From: Bacteroidales bacterium UBA3844
Lineage (GTDB): Bacteria; Bacteroidota; Bacteroidia; Bacteroidales; Paludibacteraceae
Assembly (NCBI GenBank): GCA_002392915.1
Contig: DGHQ01000024.1
Location: 1-34,414, forward strand
DNA: 34,414 nt
Direction of reading: 5' to 3'
A program made the translations under genes and the position numbers. How positions within the stretch are numbered: the first letter of the stretch is position 1; each line of letters starts with the position of its first letter. Below are positions 6,186 to 13,000 of the stretch, in pieces. Under the pieces are notes generated by a model, which saw only the letters and a list, made by a program, of their open reading frames with translations, ran no database searches and had not been told where the DNA came from.

Positions 6186-7586
6186 ATGATTGAGAGATTT
6201 TTTTTTAATTCTATAGTTTTTATTATGGCGTGGTCTCCATTGATCATTGGCATCGTATTGGCAATCATCACAATAATATCCATAAACCAAAAGGTGAAAG
6301 ACAAACAATCGTCAAAGGGGAAAAAATTCAACTACGAATCCGACTTCAAATATTGCATCCTTGTTTTTCTTGCGGAAATAATGAAAGCAGACGAGAAAAC
6401 GATGGTTTGTGAGCTGGACAGTGTAAAATCTACAATACACAGATACTACAAAACGGAAGGTGAACAAGCGGCAGCCCTTAAGCTATTCCAGTCTATCCTT
6501 AACAAAAATAACATTATATTAGACGAAATTTTCAACCGAATCAATCAAGGATTCGACTACGCTGCGAAATCTGAGATTATCATGGAGTTGTTGGCAGTGG
6601 CATATGCCGACAACTATCTCCGTAGCGTTGAGGAAACAAAAATGCAATTTATCGTAGAGAATCTGAATATATCACAAGAGCAATACAGAAGCATCAAAGC
6701 CATTTTCAAGGAGAAGAACGATGGCGGATGTTACAAAGAAGAGACCTACAAATACACTGGGTTCAGCGAAAACACATACAACAACCACTACGACCAAAAA
6801 TGGTATAGTTCAAAAAACAAATCAGAACTCAACTATTACATCCTTGTGTTGCTCGCAGAAATGATGAAAGCAGACAGCAATTACAAGACTTGTGAAATGG
6901 ATCGTATCAAGACTACAATACGTGAACGTTACAAATCAGAAGAAGAACAAAAGGCTGCACTCAAACAGTTTCAAACTATCCTTGAAGGTGGCTACGACAT
7001 TGATGAAGTCTACCGTCGCATCAACGAAAAATTCGATCACACTGCAAAATCGGATATTATCATCGAGCTGTTGAATGTGGCTTATGCTGACGATATATTC
7101 TCCAAAATCGAAGAGTTCACATTCACCCAAATAAGACATAATCTTAACATCTCACGTGCGGAATACCAAAACATTTTTCTGCGTTTCAAAGTGGAGCAAA
7201 GAGAGAGGAAAAAGAATTTTACCAAACAGTCGAAATCATCGAAATCAAAAAAGAAATCCTCTAAATCTGGCAATAATAAAAAGGATCAACGTCAAAATTC
7301 AAATAAAGAAAACCATAAGAATTATGACCATAGCAACCAGAACGAAGAGAATAAAGAGAGCCATAAATTCAGCAGTGTTTCCGTGAACAACGCATACGAC
7401 ATCCTTGGAGTGGCAGGCGACGCATCGGATGCGGAAGTCAAGAAGGCATACCGTGTGTTGGCAATGATGTATCATCCTGATAAATTTTCTTCGTTGGGCG
7501 ACGAAGCTGTTCGCCAAGCCACAGAATCGATGAAACAGATCAACCAAGCTTGGAATGTGGTGAAAGAGACAAGAGGAATGAAATAA
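6186..7586 (+). CDS. Membrane-anchored double-TerB / J-domain protein, paralogue 3
   Basis: A 466-residue paralogue. The N-terminus (residues 5-33) is strongly hydrophobic and probably spans the membrane. Two TerB-like domains occupy about 53-177 and 213-337; the second has lost the Gly in its first signature (MKADSNYKTCE), and the first has Glu there (MKADEKTMVCE). A long Lys/Ser/Asn/Gln linker (340-396) precedes a J domain at 399-466 with HPD at 430-432. The J-domain coding DNA is almost identical to that of paralogue 2, whereas linkers differ in length and composition, which suggests recent duplication or gene conversion at the 3' end. A 7-bp tandem tract lies just upstream. Its role is unknown. 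Confidence 0.85.
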   Translation: MIERFFFNSIVFIMAWSPLIIGIVLAIITIISINQKVKDKQSSKGKKFNYESDFKYCILVFLAEIMKADEKTMVCELDSVKSTIHRYYKTEGEQAAALKLFQSILNKNNIILDEIFNRINQGFDYAAKSEIIMELLAVAYADNYLRSVEETKMQFIVENLNISQEQYRSIKAIFKEKNDGGCYKEETYKYTGFSENTYNNHYDQKWYSSKNKSELNYYILVLLAEMMKADSNYKTCEMDRIKTTIRERYKSEEEQKAALKQFQTILEGGYDIDEVYRRINEKFDHTAKSDIIIELLNVAYADDIFSKIEEFTFTQIRHNLNISRAEYQNIFLRFKVEQRERKKNFTKQSKSSKSKKKSSKSGNNKKDQRQNSNKENHKNYDHSNQNEENKESHKFSSVSVNNAYDILGVAGDASDAEVKKAYRVLAMMYHPDKFSSLGDEAVRQATESMKQINQAWNVVKETRGMK

Positions 7587-7592
7587 AATTAT

Positions 7593-7610
7593 AAATGCGA
7601 AATGCTAAAC
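7593..7610 (+). repeat. Third 3'-flank copy of the 18-bp motif
   Basis: AAATGCGAAATGCTAAAC follows the third TerB-J stop by 6 nt and differs by one base from the copy after paralogue 2. Here 44 nt separate it from the next REP-like hairpin (7655). Confidence 0.7.
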
Positions 7611-7654
7611 TATGGAGTTAAGCTCTCCGTCTTTGACACTACAATCAACCCCTA

Positions 7655-7682
7655 CATACGTCGTAGACGTTACATGTTGGTA
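7655..7682 (+). repeat. REP-like hairpin abutting the transposase 3' end
   Basis: A perfect 5-bp hairpin ACGTC-GTA-GACGT (7658-7670) is followed by TACATGTTGGTA, ending one base before the transposase stop codon. Read in reverse complement it matches the repeats upstream of the same gene (TACCgACATGgAACGTCTgacGACGTA), so the gene sits between inverted copies. Confidence 0.8.
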
Positions 7683-7683
7683 C

Positions 7684-8142
7684 CTACACATCTTGCAAAA
7701 TATACCGTTCGTCATACTTCACATCAAAATCCTTCAAAATTCGTATATATTCTTCACTAAACGCTTTTTTTCGATGATGTTCTTCTTGCCTTTTGATGTA
7801 ATTGACAACTGCATTGACATGCGATTTGCTATATGAAAATGCACCAAACCCTTTTTGCCATTCAAATTTGGATTGTGTCTTATGATTTTGATTTATCCAT
7901 AACGAAGAATTTCGTTTCACAGCTTGCATCAAATCGGATAAACTTTCATTGACTCTTAATCCAAAAAATATATGGATGTGATTCGATGTTCCTCCTATCG
8001 CCAACATCTTATGACCTCTTTGCTGTATTATTCCTGTAATGTATTCATATAATTCTTCCTTGAAACTTTTGTCAATCATTGCTTTTCGATATTTCACTGC
8101 AAAAACACAATGTATATGAATCTGTGTATATGTATTTGCCAT
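7684..8142 (-). CDS. IS200/IS605-type Y1 HUH transposase (TnpA/RAYT-like)
   Basis: A 152-residue single-strand DNA transposase. The HUH metal motif is HIH at residues 55-57 in a GGTSNHIHIFFG context, and the catalytic tyrosine is most likely Tyr115 in VNYIKRQEEHH. Length and motifs fit the Y1 transposase family of IS200/IS605 elements and the related REP-associated tyrosine transposases. No tnpB is nearby. The ATG at 8142 is the first codon of the conserved start MANTYTQIHIH. The frame is intact, so it may be functional. REP-like hairpins flank it in inverted orientation, favouring a RAYT-like role over a simple IS200. The assignment between IS200 and RAYT subgroups needs a phylogeny. Confidence 0.9.
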   Translation of the reverse strand: MANTYTQIHIHCVFAVKYRKAMIDKSFKEELYEYITGIIQQRGHKMLAIGGTSNHIHIFFGLRVNESLSDLMQAVKRNSSLWINQNHKTQSKFEWQKGFGAFSYSKSHVNAVVNYIKRQEEHHRKKAFSEEYIRILKDFDVKYDERYILQDV

Positions 8143-8165
8143 ATATTAACGATATTTAATTATAC

Positions 8166-8173
8166 CAAATTTA
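8166..8173 (-). promoter_or_regulatory. Probable -7 box for the transposase
   Basis: The minus strand reads TAAATTTG, a full TAnnTTTG match, 23 nt before the ATG at 8142. The expected -33 position falls inside the adjacent 71-bp repeat, so the repeat could influence transcription. Confidence 0.55.
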
Positions 8174-8178
8174 AATTC

Positions 8179-8364
8179 TACCGACATGGAACGTCTGACG
8201 ACGTATGGCGGCGTATGGCGGAATTTTTTCCGACATTGATCGCTTTCCCTACCGACATTGGACGTCTGACGACGTATGGTGGCGTATGGCGGGATTTTTT
8301 CCGACATTGATCGTTTCCCCTACCGACATGGAACGTCTGACGACGTATCTGACGGCGTATGGTG
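8179..8364. repeat. 71-bp tandem repeat, about 2.6 copies, containing REP-like hairpins
   Basis: Units start at 8181, 8252 and 8323, exactly 71 bp apart; the first two differ at about six positions and the third diverges after about 26 bp. Each unit begins CCGACATnGrACGTC, with hairpin ACGTC-TGAC-GACGT (8191-8204 in unit 1), then a GTATGGyGG doublet, an AT-rich run, and a second CCGACATTGATCG. The hairpin and tail are the inverted form of the element at 7655-7682. The array fills the 227-nt gap between the transposase and the PorP-like gene. Neither strand encodes a convincing protein. Confidence 0.88.
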
Positions 8365-8369
8365 GGTTG

Positions 8370-9362
8370 TCATTTTCCGCCCATCAAATAATATGTTGAT
8401 TTGTCGGCATGACATCGTTTGTCCTTAAACTTATATTCCAGGATGATTTCGTGAGATGAGAATGGCGACGCGAAATCTCCATGCACCACCAAATCAAAAC
8501 TGTATCCTAGATAAAGATGGGTGCCAAGAGCTACACCGGCATTTATAATCAGGTCGGTGGAGCCATTCCCCACCAGACTGTGCCGGCAACTGATGCCTCC
8601 TGCCCATGCGTCGACTTCCCTATTCTTCGCTTTGATCAAGGCGACGTGAATCTCTCCCTGCAAACGGTCGGAATCATACAACTGCATCATTCCTCCTGCG
8701 TATAAATGAAGCATTCTCAGCGTCGGTCGGCGGTATGACCCATATAGATAAAAAGCGTTGACGGTGATCCGCCTGTCCTGACGTGTCAGCCAATCCTCCA
8801 TATTTTTCGCTGATATGCCGACGGTGGTCTCGCCATCTTCCGTTCCCACAATCCGTCGTTTATGGATCCACTCCACCCCAAAACTGAAATTCGGATTCAC
8901 CTCATTGTTGTCATACAGAGATGCGTCGTCCATATCGTCAGCTGAAATTTTACTCACATCCTTCTGTTGGACAACCGCACCTCCTTCCAAACCAAGATTT
9001 ACCCTGTCATTATCAGAACCAAGGCTGAATATATAATTGCCGTCAATCTTCACCGTAGACGTGTACCCAGCAAGATCAAATTGCATCTTGCCTCCAAACA
9101 GCGACCTCAATTTTGGTTTATACTGGCTGAAGCATCCCCAAAACGACAGCGGCTGACCTTCATACCCCACCTGCTGCATACGGCCAAGCAGAGAGGCGTG
9201 AGTCATCGGCACCAGGTAAGATGGTGAAAATGGAGATCTGTCGGTCCAGAAATGTAACGCATTGGCATCAGTCTGGGCAGATATGGTTAAAGTATATGAT
9301 ACAACCATAAATATGCAGATGAGCCTTGAGTGTATTTTTTTGCAACTGTTAAACAAATCCAT
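8370..9362 (-). CDS. PorP/SprF-family outer-membrane protein
   Basis: A 330-residue protein with a signal peptide (hydrophobic stretch 13-27, likely cleavage after Ala29 in TISAQ). The body alternates short beta-type stretches, and the C-terminal third (HLYAGGMMQLYDSDRLQGEI; GVALGTHLYLGYSFDLVV; SHEIILEYKF) carries the pattern of PorP/SprF proteins. That family sits in the outer membrane and assists type IX secretion, often for a partner encoded next door, as SprF does for SprB in Flavobacterium. The giant type-B-sorted protein encoded upstream is the obvious partner. The usual N-terminal NPAxxG motif is not clear. The ATG at 9362 is well supported by the signal peptide. Confidence 0.8.
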   Translation of the reverse strand: MDLFNSCKKIHSRLICIFMVVSYTLTISAQTDANALHFWTDRSPFSPSYLVPMTHASLLGRMQQVGYEGQPLSFWGCFSQYKPKLRSLFGGKMQFDLAGYTSTVKIDGNYIFSLGSDNDRVNLGLEGGAVVQQKDVSKISADDMDDASLYDNNEVNPNFSFGVEWIHKRRIVGTEDGETTVGISAKNMEDWLTRQDRRITVNAFYLYGSYRRPTLRMLHLYAGGMMQLYDSDRLQGEIHVALIKAKNREVDAWAGGISCRHSLVGNGSTDLIINAGVALGTHLYLGYSFDLVVHGDFASPFSSHEIILEYKFKDKRCHADKSTYYLMGGK

Positions 9363-9380
9363 ATATCACTAGTTTTCAAA

Positions 9381-9944
9381 TTATAACATATTATCAATCT
9401 GAGGAGTATCAGTTCTAAAAATTATTTTCGAAACTCCTTTTTTATGTTTGGCTTCTTTGTCGGTATTTACAAAAGGATCTATATAAGAGACCACCCCTTT
9501 ATCTTGACTTGGAAACAACCATTTCATAATAGCTGCAAAAATTTTACCAACATCGTCATTTGTCAACAATTCCGGAGTATAACTGTAAGAATCCACCGAA
9601 AACGGTTTTAATAACGGTTCCTCATAAATTTTCACCTTTGTCTTAAGTTTATTTTGTTTCATTTTTCCATTTTCGCCAAATTTAGGAACATAGAATTCAA
9701 TACTTAAATTCGCGAAATCCTCAGAAGATGGCCTTGAAGCATCGTCTCTTACCATATAAAACATATCTGGACGATGGTCAGAGATTCTCAAAATCTGTAA
9801 AGGCATCCTACCTTGTCTGTCTTTATAAACATAAAACGAAACTATTTGTCTACTTACACTTATCTTTCCATTTAGAGCTCGTATATTGACAAGTGTTTCA
9901 AAAAAAGATTTAAGGTCAGACAATGTTTGATTTACATTTATCAT
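9381..9944 (-). CDS. Uncharacterised protein between giant adhesin and PorP-like gene
   Basis: I do not recognise this 187-residue protein. It has no signal peptide or membrane segment, so it is predicted to be cytoplasmic. It is mixed alpha/beta: a helical start (MINVNQTLSDLKSFFETLVN), then strand-like stretches (QIVSFYVYKD, LQILRISD, LSIEFYVP, LKTKVKIYEEP) and a helix around DVGKIFAAIMKWLF (130-143). It is rich in Lys and Asp. It is 18 nt upstream of the PorP-like start and 155 nt downstream of the giant gene, same strand, so it may belong to that secretion cassette. The first in-frame ATG is used. The function is unknown. Confidence 0.7.
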   Translation of the reverse strand: MINVNQTLSDLKSFFETLVNIRALNGKISVSRQIVSFYVYKDRQGRMPLQILRISDHRPDMFYMVRDDASRPSSEDFANLSIEFYVPKFGENGKMKQNKLKTKVKIYEEPLLKPFSVDSYSYTPELLTNDDVGKIFAAIMKWLFPSQDKGVVSYIDPFVNTDKEAKHKKGVSKIIFRTDTPQIDNML

Positions 9945-10051
9945 AACATGATATTTTAATGACAGATAAAAATTTGTCCGATTGATTATTTATATATAAT
10001 TTTACGCCATAATTGAATGCAAGGCGGTCAATGCTTACTTTCAATTTTTAG

Positions 10052-10077
10052 GGATGTGGTTACACATCCTTTTTTTT
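10052..10077 (+). terminator. Plus-strand terminator-like hairpin with no plus-strand gene upstream
   Basis: A perfect 7-bp stem GGATGTG/CACATCC (10052-10058 and 10063-10069) is followed by eight T on the plus strand. All flanking genes are on the minus strand, where the hairpin is preceded by A and not followed by U, so it would not terminate the giant-gene transcript. It could end an unannotated plus-strand small RNA or block antisense transcription. The rest of the 155-nt gap is AT-rich. Confidence 0.65.
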
Positions 10078-10099
10078 GCGTAACCCATATTATTATCCT

Positions 10100-13000
10100 T
10101 TACATTGCCACCGTCACATATCCATAATGTTTCTGACCTGTCACGTCCGTCACTATATAATAATATGTGTCGGGAGTGACTTTCCCATTAGGCAAAATTC
10201 CATCCCATCCATCGTCTCCCTGATACAACATTATTCCATGCCTATCCTTTATCTCCACATGAAATCCTTTCATAAAATGATCATTTATCATATCTCCATT
10301 TGGCGTAAAGGTGTTTGGAATAACAAATTCTGTTTCTATCGTTGTATGTAGACGCAATTTGCATCCATCTTTTGTTTCAACCACTGCCACTGCTGAGAAT
10401 AGCGACGCATCATCAACATTAAATTCATGGCTGAAACTTTGTTGCGAGGATGTGCTGCCGTCACTCATCAGCCAAATAAATGTGCATTCACTCAAATCAT
10501 CCCCACTATCCAAAGACAAACTCACTTCTGAATCTCCCCGTTTGATTTTGGCCGGCACTGCTGCAATTGATACTGTCGGGACCGGAATCTCCTCAATTTT
10601 GAAATCAATCCGCTTTTGACAACCATACCTGTCTCTGCCTATAACATATCCGTTACATGCCTCTGTAAATGCGCATTCATCTCCACTACTTCCATCACTC
10701 CACTCATATTCTTCCGCTCCTGCTACCCCAACGACAATACTTTCTCCTGGACAAAGTTTGGAATCTCCACTCGTCAACATATCTGGAATATCATTGAATA
10801 TCAATTCAGTAGACGTGGATGATTTGCATCCATACTCATTTATAGCGACGACACTGTATTCTCCACTCTGAGTAGTGCTAATCTCCGCACCATCATCTCC
10901 TGTACTCCATTCATATTTGCATTTGGAATCCGAAATAGCAGTCAATCTTGCGTATTGCTTATTACAAACAGGTGTCTCAGCACCTGCGATTTCCACTTTA
11001 GGCGTCTCTCTTCGATTGATTATGAACTGTTTCTGACCTTTGCACCCATTTTTATCAGTAACGGAAACAGAGTATTTTCCATGTTTAGTTATCTCAAATT
11101 CTCTTGAATTAGACAATGTATCTCCATTGCTTTCGTCAATCCACAACGATTTAGCAACGTTAGATTTGGAAACATACACCTTTGCCACATCATCTGAATT
11201 TTCACAAATGTCAAAATCTCCATCAACAATTACCTCATCTAAGTCATACTTATGCACAGCATTCTCCACTCTTTCACTGACACATCCATTCTCATCTTTT
11301 GCACTCACCGACACCAAACAAGAATCTGCCACAAGAATAAATGAATCTTTCTTTCCATTACTCCAATCGTAGTCAATAAGCTTACAACCAGACTTTTGCA
11401 ATACATTCAGAGTCGCCACTTCACCGTCGCATATATGAGTTTTCCCTATAACATCTATTTCCGGTTTAGGCAACACTCTCACTCCAAATGAAGCGTCTCG
11501 ACATTCTCCATTATTAAGGCACACCGACACTTTATACCGACGACTCTCCTTCGCATATATTTCTGGCCTTCTTCTTCCGTCATCCCAAATATAATAATCA
11601 CCACCAGAAGCTATCAGCAACACACTATCTCCTTCACAAATAGTCACTTCCCCGTCAAAAGCGTCGTTAATAAGGGGAACGGGAACATCTATCTCCATCA
11701 CATCCTTGTACGCCACATTAGAACAACCGACACTATCTGTGCCAATCACTTTGTAACGTCCTCCGTGTGTGATTTCAATAGACGGTACTGTCCTTTTCTC
11801 CGTTCCCCAACTATACATTTTACCACCTGATGCAGTCAGAATCGCAGTTTCACCTCGTCGTAAGGTATCCGCTCCAGAGATCTCAATCGTAGGCAAACTA
11901 TACTCCACCACCAATATAGAATCTCTGTTCATACAGCCAAAACCATCCGTTGCAACCACTGTATATTTTCCTCCACCGTATACAGAAATCTCATTCTCAG
12001 CTTTACCACTACTCCACTGCAAATATATGGAGCCGTCTGCCACACTGTTGTGTCCTTCACCGTCTGTCAACGCCTTCAAAATCAAAGAGTCGCCTTCACA
12101 CAACCACGTGTTTCCGACAATCTTCAAATATGGTTTTGGATGTACATTTATCTTAAACCAAACAGTGTCGGACGCTCCAGTTGGCGACATTGAAACTACA
12201 TAATGAGCCCCAGATTCTTTGTAAATTGCTTTTCTTTCTGTGCCTCCATTACTCCAAACAACTGAATTAGAAGCAGGTGCGAACAGAGTAATCTCAGTGG
12301 AATCTCCTTCACAAATTTCGAATTTTCCATCAACTGACAGTTGCGATGAGGTGACTCGGACTACCGTGTGACCTGAACATCCATACTTATCATAGACAGT
12401 GACAGAATAGTTTTCATACATATTTATATGGCTTCCATCCACTACAATCTGAGACGATGTTTCACGACCCGGCATCCACAAATAACGATAGTCTATACTA
12501 TCCGCATCGTTCACATTCGCAGTAAGAGTTGCTGTTTGAGACGAAGCGATTTGTGTTATTCCAGAAATTGATACCGTCGGATTTTTCCGTTGTTTCACCA
12601 AATGATATATTGTGTCTGAACCACACCCTAATTTATCATAACCGACTGCCCAGTATACTCCAGCACTGTCCACAGAAAAAGTTTTATCAGCACTACCGTC
12701 GCTCCACACTATTTTTTCACACTCCACCCCATTTGCCACCAGCTCTATTTCTCTATTCTCACAAACAATAGTATCTCCGGAAATAGAAAGGAATGGAGAC
12801 GGCGACTCCTTGGCATACACTGAATCAACTGTCATACAGCCAAAGGAGTCCGACGCCTCCACCACATAAAAACCTTCCGCACTAATATTTTTTCTGCTAT
12901 TGTTTAATCTTTCATTTGTCCATTTTATCATCACGTCGTCGGAATGAACCACCTCAAAAGCGACAGAATCGCCCTTGCAGAACGACTTTGTTTTTCCTCC

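Larger units (their letters stand above)
7655..8364 (-). mobile_element. REPtron-like unit: RAYT-type transposase gene with inverted REP-like flanks
   Basis: The unit consists of the inward-facing REP-like hairpin at 7655-7682, the HUH transposase gene (7684-8142), its promoter box (8166-8173) and the 71-bp tandem repeats (8179-8364), which contain the inverted counterpart of the same hairpin. Known REPtrons have this arrangement: a rayt gene flanked by REP and inverted REP. No tnpB or cargo is present, and no target-site duplication is expected for this class. That it is a REPtron is inferred from layout; mobility is not shown. Confidence 0.65.

Noticed and set aside
6071..6331. Minus-strand frames with repeated CEMRNAK peptides
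   Set aside because: The peptide repeat is only the translation of the TTTCGCA tandem tract; the frames overlap the start of TerB-J paralogue 3 on the other strand.
3615..7586. Tellurite-resistance operon
   Set aside because: The TerB-like domains alone do not indicate tellurite resistance; no terC, terD or terZ genes are present, and the J domains point to co-chaperone function.
8179..8364. CRISPR-like array in the 71-bp repeats
   Set aside because: The whole 71-bp unit is repeated, including what would be spacers, so it is a tandem repeat.
8110..8399. Plus-strand frames over the 71-bp repeats
   Set aside because: They are short, overlap the transposase and PorP-like genes on the opposite strand, and reflect only the repeat composition.
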